NCBI GenBank assembly: GCA_001897155.1
Contig: MKSF01000012.1
Span: 45,422-109,421 of the forward strand
Origin: Bacteroidetes bacterium 47-18
GTDB lineage: Bacteria; Bacteroidota; Bacteroidia; Chitinophagales; Chitinophagaceae
Direction of reading: 5' to 3'
Length of the DNA: 64,000 nucleotides
Below, one piece after another: positions 43,019-51,796 of this stretch. Position 1 is the first letter of the stretch. The number at the start of each line of letters is the position of its first letter. The notes under the pieces were generated by a model. That model was not told where the DNA came from. It saw only the letters and a program-made list of their open reading frames with translations, and did not search any database. Both the position numbers and the translations under genes were made by a program.

Positions 43019-43060
43019 AATACAAAGAACGCAGCATTAGCTGCGTTCTTTGTATTTCAG
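43015..43060. terminator. 20-bp perfect hairpin, bidirectional terminator
   Basis: Arms 43015-43034 and 43041-43060 pair perfectly around CATTAG and include the aspA stop codon. The convergent receptor gene stops at 43069. Confidence 0.85.
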
Positions 43061-43068
43061 GTCTTTAC

Positions 43069-45477
43069 TTATCTCCCGGCTCTCCTCATTTCCTCTTCGT
43101 TGGAGACCGGTTTTTCTTTCTTCGCGTTCTGCTGCCCGTATTTGAAATTATAGCGGATAGTCAGGGCGACAGACTGCTGGTCCCTGTAAACGGAGCGTTC
43201 TCTCAACGTTTCGTTGACAATGGAATTATAACGCATGCCTGATGTTCTGAAAATATCATTCGCTGTAATGCTCAACTGCCAACGGTTATCAGCTATGCCA
43301 TAAGTTATCGTTGCCGACTGTGCCCAGAGTGTTTTGAACTGCATCACCCCGTAATTGCGCGGCGCATAATAATAGGTATTCAGATCCAGCAAAAATTTTC
43401 TTTTCTTATCCAATGCGATCTGCTGGTAGACGGCGGCATACCCGAAATAGCCGGCCGAATATTGGAGGTAATCCACTTTGGAAAATACCCGGGTATAGCT
43501 TACTCCGGCCTGCGGATACAGCAGCCAGCGGTTCCGGATATTAAAAGAGGTGCTGACCTGCACATTGTATATATCAATATCCAGTATATTATCTACCAGG
43601 GTTTCGCGGGTATGCCGTACCGGATCCACAAGATCTATTTCCGAGAACATCTGGTTCACACGGCTGTAACCTGCATTAAAATTCCATTTCATCTGAAGCA
43701 TATAATTCAGCTCTATATTGTGACTGAATGAAGGCTGCAGCGAAGGATTACCATGCGTAAAGGCATATTTCGTATGATACCACCGGAAAGGGTTTACCTG
43801 CACAAACATAGGCCTGTCTATCCTGCGTGAATACCCGGCATTCAGTACATTGCCGGGCGCGTATTCATAACTGATATCAGCGGAAGGGAATAATTTGAGG
43901 TACCGATTCGTATTTTCAATCTTATATACTTCGCTGACGCCCCGTGTCTGCGTATTTTCAGCCCTTACCCCGGCCATAAAGGTCCATTTCCCCACTTTCC
44001 TGTCCGCCTTAGCATACAGCGCCTGTGTGTTTTCAAAATACCTGAAATGATCGAAACGGGAATGGTCCGGCTGCCAGGTCGCCCCCTTACGCTCATAAAA
44101 AGATGTACTATTGATATTACGGATGGACGTCAGCTTACCGCCAAAGGACAGCCGGGCCCACCGTACAGGAAGATCTACCGCAAGGTTAGCCGTAGTAATG
44201 GCCATCAGTTGCTCATTCCCAGATTCATACCTTTGAGCAGCTTTGGTTTCATCACCGGCATTGTCATACTCGTAATTGGTAAAATCCTGCTTCCTGTCGA
44301 ACCACTGGCTGAAATGATCTATATCCAGGCGCAGCTTTTTACCGGAACTGTCTATATCGAAGGTATAGTTAAGGTTGGCAGATCCCATGTTGTTCAGAGA
44401 GGGATTGATGCCCGTAGTACGCAGCATGGAGTCCAAAACAGTATAGCTTTTATTATAAATACCGGAAGGGTTATTTTCAGATACAGATACCGGTGTCCGG
44501 CTCCAGTACAGGCTACCGCCCACAGCATGCTGTTCACTGATACGATAATCCGCATTTACAGAGAAGATAAGAGGCCGGGACGATGTGACCTGCCTGCTGC
44601 TGTCCACCCAGTATTTATCAGGGAAATGAAGTATATTACTGCCATTGGTGGTATTCCTGTCTTCAGAAGCGCTCACATTAAGCCCGTATTGCCATTTACC
44701 CGTATTACCATTCAGGTTGATGCCTGCACCGTAAGAGAATAGCGAAGCATTTCTCGTATGCGCATTGGCAGTACCCGAAATACCGCGGTCCCATTTACCT
44801 TTCAATACAATATTGATATAACCGGACCGGTTTTCTGCATCGGTCTCGGCATAGGGGTTCCTGATGATCTCTATCTTTTCCACCCGCTCAGCCGGGAGGG
44901 ATTTTAAGTAATCTATTACCTGCGCAACCGGCATACGCTCCCACCTGCCGTTGATCATAATGCCCGCATCACCTTTGCCGCTTATCTGTATCGATTCATC
45001 TGTGGCAAATACATTCGGGGCCGTCTTCAGGATATCAAAGGCCGAGCCAACGGACTGCATAGGAGGGTGATATACCAGCTTACCCTGCTCTATGCTTAAC
45101 ACCTGCTTCCGTTCCCTGATGCCCGTACCTTCAAGCACGTCTGACGCTGCCGTATCTATCAGAATCACACTCAGGTCAACCGGACCGCTTACGTCAATCT
45201 CGCGGCTCCAGCATACATTGCCGGCAAATACCGCTTCAAAGTTATACCTACCGTCCTTTACCGTAAAGGTAAACAAGCCGGCACTGTCTGTCAGCACAGA
45301 TGTAAACCCATTTGATAGGCTATCCTGCGGGTAGCAGGCAACGAGAACATCCCTCACCGGGTGCCGGGCGGGACCGGTTACCACTGTTCCGGTGATACGA
45401 TGCTGGCCGTAAAGGTCAGAGCCGGGATAACAGTAAGAAATTATAAACAATACAGCAGCACACAGCCTTAATATCAT
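43069..45477 (-). CDS. TonB-dependent-receptor-like outer membrane beta-barrel protein
   Basis: 802 residues. A signal peptide is followed by a carboxypeptidase-regulatory-like beta domain (about 28-110, HRITGTVVTGPARHPVRDVLV). A plug domain comes next (about 125-215: FDILKTAPNVFATDESIQISGKG, LPAERVEKIEIIRNPYAETDAE, in parts), then a barrel of many strands with aromatic girdles. No SusD partner is adjacent, so it is not a classical glycan locus. The ligand is unknown. The 323-base gap upstream is shared with a divergent T9SS gene and holds two palindromes. Confidence 0.85.
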   Translation of the reverse strand: MILRLCAAVLFIISYCYPGSDLYGQHRITGTVVTGPARHPVRDVLVACYPQDSLSNGFTSVLTDSAGLFTFTVKDGRYNFEAVFAGNVCWSREIDVSGPVDLSVILIDTAASDVLEGTGIRERKQVLSIEQGKLVYHPPMQSVGSAFDILKTAPNVFATDESIQISGKGDAGIMINGRWERMPVAQVIDYLKSLPAERVEKIEIIRNPYAETDAENRSGYINIVLKGKWDRGISGTANAHTRNASLFSYGAGINLNGNTGKWQYGLNVSASEDRNTTNGSNILHFPDKYWVDSSRQVTSSRPLIFSVNADYRISEQHAVGGSLYWSRTPVSVSENNPSGIYNKSYTVLDSMLRTTGINPSLNNMGSANLNYTFDIDSSGKKLRLDIDHFSQWFDRKQDFTNYEYDNAGDETKAAQRYESGNEQLMAITTANLAVDLPVRWARLSFGGKLTSIRNINSTSFYERKGATWQPDHSRFDHFRYFENTQALYAKADRKVGKWTFMAGVRAENTQTRGVSEVYKIENTNRYLKLFPSADISYEYAPGNVLNAGYSRRIDRPMFVQVNPFRWYHTKYAFTHGNPSLQPSFSHNIELNYMLQMKWNFNAGYSRVNQMFSEIDLVDPVRHTRETLVDNILDIDIYNVQVSTSFNIRNRWLLYPQAGVSYTRVFSKVDYLQYSAGYFGYAAVYQQIALDKKRKFLLDLNTYYYAPRNYGVMQFKTLWAQSATITYGIADNRWQLSITANDIFRTSGMRYNSIVNETLRERSVYRDQQSVALTIRYNFKYGQQNAKKEKPVSNEEEMRRAGR

Positions 45478-45546
45478 ACGACGGAATATGAAATCAAATA
45501 AATTTTACCTAATGTGCAGGGCCTGCAGCAGTTACATACCAGACCC

Positions 45547-45653
45547 ATACATTACAAATGTATCAAAAACCGGCATACAAAACCCGGGAGCGCATAATAT
45601 TCACAGTTTCATCCGTCCCTACTGCCATACCAAAAAATGTATCTAATACATTT
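45547..45653. promoter_or_regulatory. two palindromes between divergent envelope genes
   Basis: ATACATT-ACA-AATGTAT at 45547-45563 and AAATGTAT-CTA-ATACATTT at 45635-45653 are near-identical half-sites in opposite orders, about 89 bases apart centre to centre. They could be operators for the receptor and/or T9SS gene. A/T-rich sequence gives such palindromes by chance fairly often. Confidence 0.3.
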
Positions 45654-45800
45654 CCGGACATATCCGTGCTCTTTTGAATATATTTTTTCACATTAAACAG
45701 TTAATACTTCTTAATTTTACCTGATACCCAACAACAAATTTGTATTTACCGTCTATAATCCTGTATAGAAGAAATACACAACAACCAAAAAACATATATC

Positions 45801-48800
45801 ATGATGAGAAAATTTATACTTTTAGCCTTAATACTGTATATACAACAATTGAGCCCGGCCTTCAGCGGATATGTACCATTGGTTGTCAATACGGGCTTTA
45901 ACGCCGATGTTATTGCCAACGGAACGGGAAGCGTAACGGCACTGACCAATAATGCAGTGGATAACGGGACCTTCGTACTGGTGGAAATTGGCTGGAAGCT
46001 CAATGCTTCCAGCAATCCTTTAGCTTACGGCCTGCCTGCAAACAGGATCATCAATAACACCAATCAGCCTGGTCTCAGCTACCAGATCGCTTCCTATGAT
46101 GCCAATAATACCCTAAGACTGCCTACCAATAATACACCGCAGCAGGTATCTTTCCAGCCACCTTACAGGATCGCATCCAAATTATACCTGCTGGCCACCG
46201 GGGGATCGGGAGCCTGCGTCGTATCCGTAAAAATCAACTTTACAGATAACACATCACAGACGCAAAGCAATATTGCTATCAACGACTGGTTCAACGGTAC
46301 CCCTTTTATAATCGGTGGAATAGGAAGGGTAGGAACACCTTCCAACCTTCCGGAAAACCCTTCCAACGGTCCCCGCCTGTACCAGTATGAGGTAAACATC
46401 GCAACTGCCAACCAGACCAAGCAGATAAGCAGTGTGGAAATTACCAAAACATCAGGAACAGGTATTGCCAATATATTTGCATTTGCCATTAAAGAGCCTT
46501 CCACCTACACCCCCTGGGTAGTGTCTAGCGGCTTTAATACAGATGTAATAGCGGACAGCATAGGTACCACACTGAGCAGGACCACCAACGACGTAGATGC
46601 GGACAATAAGGTATTTATAGCCACAGGCTGGCAATATAATACCACCTTTACCCCCCATTCTTTCGGGCTGCCTGCCAATGGTATCATCAACAGCCTCATT
46701 GACAACGGGCTCAGCTACCAACTGGCACCTTATAACGCGAACAACTGCCTGAGACTGGGCACCAACAACGCCGGCGGAACGCTGACCTTCCAAACGCCCA
46801 GGGCTGCGGAGAACATATATCTCCTGCATACTACAGGTAACGGATCCTCCACAATGAACATCACCGTTAATTTCAGTGATAATACTTCACAGACCTTCAA
46901 TAATATAGCCTCCAATGACTGGTTCTTCAATACACCGTTTGAGATCGGGCAGACCGGCAGGATAGACAGGAATACCACCTCTACCAACAGCAATATTGAA
47001 AACCAGACAGGAGGACCCAGGATGTACCGCAGCATCCTTGCCCTGAATCCTGCTAATTATAATAAGCCGGTAACCAATATACAAATAACACGCGTTACAG
47101 GCTCCGGTACGCTCACCACGCTTTGCATCTTCGGAGCCAGCGGTGAAATAACCATTCCGTACCAGTGCTCCGCACCCACCGCCCCGGTGGCAACAGCAAT
47201 TACTGCCACTACTGCTACCCTGAGCTGGGTCTCCCCTCCTGCTGCCATCAACTGGCAGATCGCTTACGGACCTCAGGGGTTCAATATTAATTCAGGAGGC
47301 ACAAGAATGATCGTAAATACCAATCCCTATCTTCTGAACCCTCCCTTAACGCCCAGCACAACCTATGATTACTATGTAAGAGCTATTTGCGGTCCCGGCG
47401 ATACCAGCGCCTGGTCTGTAGTCCATACCTTCACCACAAGATGCCTGGCTCCCGACATAACAAGGGTTCAGGACAGTTTTGTATGTGAAAGCGGAAGGGC
47501 AACCCTTGAAGCCTACGTTTCCGGCGGTGTGGTCAACTGGTACAGCTCCGCAACAGGAGGGCCCCTGCTGCATACCGGCAATATCTTTATAACCCCGAAT
47601 ATCACCGCTACCACCGTTTACTATGCGGAACCCGAAGGAGCCAATGCCTGCAAGGGAGACAGGGTACCGGTTACGGCAACGGTCAGGAATAAGCCCGTAG
47701 TCAGCTTAGGAAACGATACAACATTATGCCCCGGCGCAACGATCACGCTTACTGCTTCCAGCAACACTTCCAACAATACTTATCTGTGGAGCACACAGGC
47801 CACCTCGGCCTCCATTTCTGTCAATACAACAGGACAATATGCAGTAACAGTTACGTCTCAGGGGTGTTCGCAATCAGATACGGTAGAGATAATCAGCGGC
47901 ACAGTACCTGCAGGTGTATTGCCGGACTCCGCCAGCCTGTGCGTTAACGATACGGTGATTTTAAACGCAGGTAATGCCGGCAGCACCTATTTATGGAGTA
48001 CCAATGCAAATACACGGACCATTACCGTCTCTACACCCGGTACATATACCGTCAGCATCACCAGCAGCGACAAGTGCACTATACAGGATCAATGCTTCGT
48101 TGCCCTCCGCAACTTACCGGCTCCGCCTTTTGCGCAGCCTGTGGTGGCCAAATGCCCGAAAGACACGATTTTCCTGGATGCCTTAAACCCCGGACATACC
48201 TATCTCTGGAACACCCGGGCTACCAGCCGGACCATCGGCGTACGGGATTCGGGCACTTATGAGGTAACGATCACCTCTCCATACGGCTGCAGCATTACGG
48301 AAGACATCAGAGTGATCTATGAAGGACTTCCGCAATCACAGGGGCTGAGCTATGTGCCCTATTTCTATAATCAGATGGGCGAGGTCCAGTTCTCAGTGAT
48401 CAGTCCTTCTAACTACTCAAGCGTTCAATGGGATTTTGGCGACGGCACGCAAAGCAACCAGCTCAATCCGAGACATCGTTACAGTACATTAGGCATATAC
48501 ACCGTGACCGTAACACTGTTCAATGATTGCGGCAGCACCGTATATTCCCAAAATATAAAAATAGATTTCTCCACACACATTGATGCAATAGCAGCTACCG
48601 GTATCATCAGGATCTATCCGAATCCCGCACATTCACAGCTATACGTACAGGCTACGGATAAGCATACCGTTATTAATGATTTAACCGTACTGGATATACA
48701 GGGCAGGAAAATCCCTGTGGACTTCACAGACCGGGGCACTCACTACGAAGTAAATACCGGGCATCTGCCTTCCGGCCTATATATACTTGCCTTATCTACA

Positions 48801-48842
48801 GACCAGGGCGAATGGAAAGGTAAATTTGAAGTTGTGCACTAA
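45801..48842 (+). CDS. large secreted multidomain protein with T9SS type A sorting domain
   Basis: 1013 residues. A signal peptide (ends near PAFSG) is followed by two related units of about 210 residues (25-232 and 236-450), each with a GFN(A/T)DVIA start, a GLPANxIIN block, LSYQxAxYxANNxLRLxTNN and a NDWFxxTPFxIGxxGR block. Then come a fibronectin III domain (about 455-550), Ig-like and repetitive beta segments (PGTYTVSITSS-type) to about 850, a PKD domain (WDFGDGTQSNQLNPRHRYS), and a type A sorting domain from about 931 (IRIYPNPAHSQLYV...LPSGLYIL). It is probably exported by T9SS and anchored or released at the surface; its ligand is unknown. Confidence 0.9.
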   Translation: MMRKFILLALILYIQQLSPAFSGYVPLVVNTGFNADVIANGTGSVTALTNNAVDNGTFVLVEIGWKLNASSNPLAYGLPANRIINNTNQPGLSYQIASYDANNTLRLPTNNTPQQVSFQPPYRIASKLYLLATGGSGACVVSVKINFTDNTSQTQSNIAINDWFNGTPFIIGGIGRVGTPSNLPENPSNGPRLYQYEVNIATANQTKQISSVEITKTSGTGIANIFAFAIKEPSTYTPWVVSSGFNTDVIADSIGTTLSRTTNDVDADNKVFIATGWQYNTTFTPHSFGLPANGIINSLIDNGLSYQLAPYNANNCLRLGTNNAGGTLTFQTPRAAENIYLLHTTGNGSSTMNITVNFSDNTSQTFNNIASNDWFFNTPFEIGQTGRIDRNTTSTNSNIENQTGGPRMYRSILALNPANYNKPVTNIQITRVTGSGTLTTLCIFGASGEITIPYQCSAPTAPVATAITATTATLSWVSPPAAINWQIAYGPQGFNINSGGTRMIVNTNPYLLNPPLTPSTTYDYYVRAICGPGDTSAWSVVHTFTTRCLAPDITRVQDSFVCESGRATLEAYVSGGVVNWYSSATGGPLLHTGNIFITPNITATTVYYAEPEGANACKGDRVPVTATVRNKPVVSLGNDTTLCPGATITLTASSNTSNNTYLWSTQATSASISVNTTGQYAVTVTSQGCSQSDTVEIISGTVPAGVLPDSASLCVNDTVILNAGNAGSTYLWSTNANTRTITVSTPGTYTVSITSSDKCTIQDQCFVALRNLPAPPFAQPVVAKCPKDTIFLDALNPGHTYLWNTRATSRTIGVRDSGTYEVTITSPYGCSITEDIRVIYEGLPQSQGLSYVPYFYNQMGEVQFSVISPSNYSSVQWDFGDGTQSNQLNPRHRYSTLGIYTVTVTLFNDCGSTVYSQNIKIDFSTHIDAIAATGIIRIYPNPAHSQLYVQATDKHTVINDLTVLDIQGRKIPVDFTDRGTHYEVNTGHLPSGLYILALSTDQGEWKGKFEVVH

Positions 48843-48861
48843 AATATATCTACCTTTTATC

Positions 48862-48900
48862 AGCATCAATGCCCCCGGAATATCCGGGGGCATTGATGCT
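48862..48900. terminator. 18-bp perfect hairpin, bidirectional terminator
   Basis: Arms AGCATCAATGCCCCCGGA (48862-48879) and its exact complement (48883-48900) with loop ATA, then TTTT on the plus strand. It separates the T9SS gene from the convergent MetH-like gene. Confidence 0.85.
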
Positions 48901-48964
48901 TTTGTGCTTCTTTAAATGAACAGGTATATAGTGTGAAGCACACCCGCAATGGTGAAAAGATTTC

Positions 48965-49969
48965 CTATACATGAAAAGGCCTCGGCGGTATGGCTTTCAC
49001 CGCGGCAGCTATTGACCTGATATGATCCGGGGTAGTGCCGCAACATCCACCCACGATGTTTACCCATCCTTTCTCCGCCCATTCTTTTATCAAGCCGGCT
49101 GTAATTTCCGGGGTTTCGTCGTAGGCCCCTAAAGCATTCGGTAACCCGGCATTGGGATATGCGCTTACGGCACAAGTAGCAAGATCGGATATTTCCTGTA
49201 TGTGCGGCTTCATCTCGATACCACCAAGCGCACAATTAAATCCGATGCTTATTGGCCGGGCATGTTCCATAGAGATGTAAAATGCTTCGAGTACCTGCCC
49301 GCTTAAGGTGCGGCCGGACGCATCCGTAATGGTACCCGAGATCATGATCGGCAGCTCTGTCTGGTGATCCTCAAAATACTTCCTGGCAGCAAAGACAGCC
49401 GCTTTGGCATTCAGGGTATCAAAAATAGTTTCAATAAGCAGGATATCAACTCCTCCCTTTACCAGGGCGTCGATCTGTTCGTAATATGCCTCTGCTACTT
49501 CATCAAATGTAATGGCCCTGTAGCCCGGATTGTTGACATCGGGAGATAAGGACAATGTCTTGTTCATAGGGCCGATTGCTCCTGCAATGAAGATAGTATC
49601 TGGTGCTGATCCAGGGTGCTGTTCCAGGAAGCGCTTCCTGGCCGTTACGGCACACTGCACCGCTGCCAGGTTGATCTCATGAGCCAGTTCCTGCATATCA
49701 TAATCAGCCATGGAAACACGCTGGGCATTAAAAGTATTGGTTTCAATGATATGAGCGCCCGCTTCCAGGTACTGGTAGTGAATATCAGTAATAATATCCG
49801 GCCTTGTAATACTTAAAAGGTCATTATTCCCCTTAATATCCTTATGCCATTCTTTGAACCGGGAACCACGGTAATCCGTTTCCTCCAGTTTATACCGCTG
49901 GATCATAGTGCCCATGGCACCGTCCAGAACAAGGATCTGCCGCTGTAGTAGCTGTTGAATTTTAAACAT
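48965..49969 (-). CDS. homocysteine S-methyltransferase module (MetH N-terminal domain as a separate protein)
   Basis: 334 residues matching only the first, homocysteine-binding barrel of cobalamin-dependent methionine synthase. Features are [29 protein letters not shown]-type [45 protein letters not shown], and the zinc ligands Cys (NCALGG) plus the pair in [11 protein letters not shown]. The folate, cobalamin and activation domains are not present here. In many Bacteroidota methionine synthase is split and the second part usually follows, but here a terminator follows instead. It would need the other part from elsewhere. Confidence 0.9.
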   Translation of the reverse strand: MFKIQQLLQRQILVLDGAMGTMIQRYKLEETDYRGSRFKEWHKDIKGNNDLLSITRPDIITDIHYQYLEAGAHIIETNTFNAQRVSMADYDMQELAHEINLAAVQCAVTARKRFLEQHPGSAPDTIFIAGAIGPMNKTLSLSPDVNNPGYRAITFDEVAEAYYEQIDALVKGGVDILLIETIFDTLNAKAAVFAARKYFEDHQTELPIMISGTITDASGRTLSGQVLEAFYISMEHARPISIGFNCALGGIEMKPHIQEISDLATCAVSAYPNAGLPNALGAYDETPEITAGLIKEWAEKGWVNIVGGCCGTTPDHIRSIAAAVKAIPPRPFHV

Positions 49970-50000
49970 GATTTTATAATTTGAAATATACAGTATTCTG

Positions 50001-50008
50001 CAAATGTA
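50001..50008 (-). promoter_or_regulatory. -7 box of the MetH N-terminal module gene
   Basis: TACATTTG on the minus strand matches TAnnTTTG, about 32 bases before the start codon. The leader is therefore short, with no room for an attenuator like the one at 2.95 kb. Confidence 0.5.
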
Positions 50009-50070
50009 TTAAAAAAGCGGCGTACCGACAGATCATCCGGCTCCCGATTTCAGAAGCGGCTATTGCTCTC

Positions 50071-50664
50071 TTATTTACCTATGCTATATTTAAAGGCACC
50101 GGATGATGTGTAAGAGATCATTCCCTGCAATGCAGCACGTGGAGGAGCATGATGCAGAAAGGACTCGTCGAAGCTTCCAAGAGCAAGCATATCTTCGTCT
50201 GCAGGTGCAGACTGAACGGGCAACATTTGCTTTCTGTATTCCCGGTGATTGGAGATAGGCGGTGGCAGTTGCTGTATAGCGCGCTCACAACCCAGCAGGA
50301 GCATTGCCTGTTTTTGTACCCAGCAGCAAAACTTATTGCGTACCTGCAGGTGATTAATAAATTCAGGCAGTGACAGCACCTTCAGGCTGACCGTGCCAAA
50401 AAGCGCACAGTCCGCTATTGCCTGCTGCCTCACAGAAGGACTCAATACAGCCTGCTCTGTTACCATTAACAGGCTGCATTCAAACTTATGTGCTGTGGTC
50501 CTTACAGGAGATGCGCAATAGTTTCGTTTCAGATACACTGAGAGCTTACTGTTGTACAGGTACAGCAATAAGGGATTACAGGTTTCTTTCAGTATTTTCT
50601 TAATATGGTGCAGCGCCATCTGCTCTTTCCCGTGTAAATGACCTAAGGATGTTTTTAATTTCAT
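50071..50664 (-). CDS. hypothetical protein, possibly a degenerate nucleotidyltransferase-like domain
   Basis: About 197 residues from the ATG at 50664 (MKLKTSLGHLHGKEQ); an in-frame ATG at 50697 adds 11 residues. The opening KTSLGHL, then HIKKILKETCNPLLLYLY, KFECSLLMVTEQ and FCCWVQKQAMLLLG follow the order of the MNT nucleotidyltransferase proteins common in this group (KTSLxHLP, IIxxxxNPExIILFGS, DxDLLVVT, FxxIxxxGILLY). The catalytic GS and DxD residues are missing, and the usual HEPN domain is absent. It may be a non-catalytic paralogue, or the match may be coincidental. Confidence 0.5.
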   Translation of the reverse strand: MKLKTSLGHLHGKEQMALHHIKKILKETCNPLLLYLYNSKLSVYLKRNYCASPVRTTAHKFECSLLMVTEQAVLSPSVRQQAIADCALFGTVSLKVLSLPEFINHLQVRNKFCCWVQKQAMLLLGCERAIQQLPPPISNHREYRKQMLPVQSAPADEDMLALGSFDESFLHHAPPRAALQGMISYTSSGAFKYSIGK

Positions 50665-51004
50665 AGTGTTATAGTTTTTAAAAGTTAATAATTCCATTCT
50701 TCCAGACCAGAATAGAATGCCGGGTGCATTTGTCGCTACCTGCGGTCAGCATAAGCAACAATACATTACAACGGCATCAGGAACACAGAAGATGTTACCG
50801 CTGCGCCTCTGATCATATTTTCTTACTTTTAAAAACCTAAACCGGTTTACACTAATCATAAACATTGAACAGGTGTCAACTGCTTGTTCATTACTAATTT
50901 AGGCCGGGAGCACAGAGCTCAATTAAATACTTGTTTGGGATCTTATTCCGGGAAATAGCACCCTGTCGCTTATTCCCTCTACAAAGTAATAACATTCCGC
51001 CTGG

Positions 51005-51055
51005 GTATATTACAAATTGCATATGTATTTTACAAAGATAATCGTGTATTTTACA
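51005..51055 (+). promoter_or_regulatory. three helically phased direct repeats upstream of an XRE regulator
   Basis: GTATATTACA (51005-51014), GTATTTTACA (51025-51034) and GTATTTTACA (51046-51055) are spaced 20 and 21 bases apart, two helical turns. They end 91 bases before the regulator gene. The 449-base gap 50698-51146 holds no gene; these repeats are its most ordered part. Confidence 0.5.
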
Positions 51056-51146
51056 TAGACACAAGCTCAGATTTTGTTCCTGTATAGTGTAAAAAAATAT
51101 GTAATTTTAAGCATTCAATTTACTTCTAACAATACAGATTATTCAT

Positions 51147-51566
51147 ATGGAGATGGCTGTTCCAAGTAAGAGAATCCACCAGGGAAGAAATATCAAGAGA
51201 TTCAGAGAAATGCTGGGTATCAAACAGGAGGCCCTTGCCTATGAGCTGGGTGAGGACTGGAATCAGCAAAAAGTATCTTTGCTGGAGCAAAAGGAGGTAT
51301 TGGAACCTGAGGTACTATACATGGTTGCCAAGGTTTTAAAAATGCCCGAAGCCGCCATCCAGAACTTCGATGAAGAGCAGGCTGTAAACATTATCGCGAA
51401 TACATTTGAATCAGGATCAATAGGTTACCAGCAAAATTATCATCCCGTCTTTAATCCGCTGGATACCATCGTACGGCTGCATGACGAAAAAATAGCCCTT
51501 TACGAGCGTATGCTTCAGGAAAAGGAAGATATGATAAGACGTCTGGAGAAGCTCCTGAAAAAATAA
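51147..51566 (+). CDS. XRE-family helix-turn-helix regulator with C-terminal coiled coil
   Basis: 139 residues. An HTH lies at about 12-68 (GRNIKRFREMLGIKQEALAYELG, QQKVSLLEQKEVLEPEVLYMVAKVL, in parts). A middle part of unknown fold follows, and the end is a charged heptad helix (LHDEKIALYERMLQEKEDMIRRLEKLLKK in parts) that could oligomerise. This design is common in Bacteroidota. Starts at 51147 or 51153 are both possible. Three phased repeats upstream may be its own operator. Confidence 0.82.
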   Translation: MEMAVPSKRIHQGRNIKRFREMLGIKQEALAYELGEDWNQQKVSLLEQKEVLEPEVLYMVAKVLKMPEAAIQNFDEEQAVNIIANTFESGSIGYQQNYHPVFNPLDTIVRLHDEKIALYERMLQEKEDMIRRLEKLLKK

Positions 51567-51727
51567 AAAAGGCCTGTTCTTTCCCGTTTCCGGATACCGG
51601 GGAGTCTAGCATTCCCTGGCAATGCTGCTGTATCATTTTCAGCATTCTTATTTTCAACTCATTATGAGGTGCGGCAGCCTTGGAGAAATGCCGTATGCAG
51701 GGTCTGTCTTTATTTACACTATTATCG

Positions 51728-51735
51728 TAACTTTG
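51728..51735 (+). promoter_or_regulatory. -7 box of valS
   Basis: TAACTTTG matches TAnnTTTG, with TCTG near 51703 as a weak -33. Initiation near 51742 gives a leader of about 55 nt with no T-box or attenuator visible. Confidence 0.5.
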
Positions 51736-51796
51736 CAGACTATTTTTAATATATTTCCACCCGACCATAACGGTCTTATTTATATTCAGCAATACA

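Noticed and set aside
48912..49235. 107-codon minus-strand frame at the end of the MetH-like gene
   Set aside because: It is another frame of the same strand inside a well-supported gene, so not an additional or continued MetH part.
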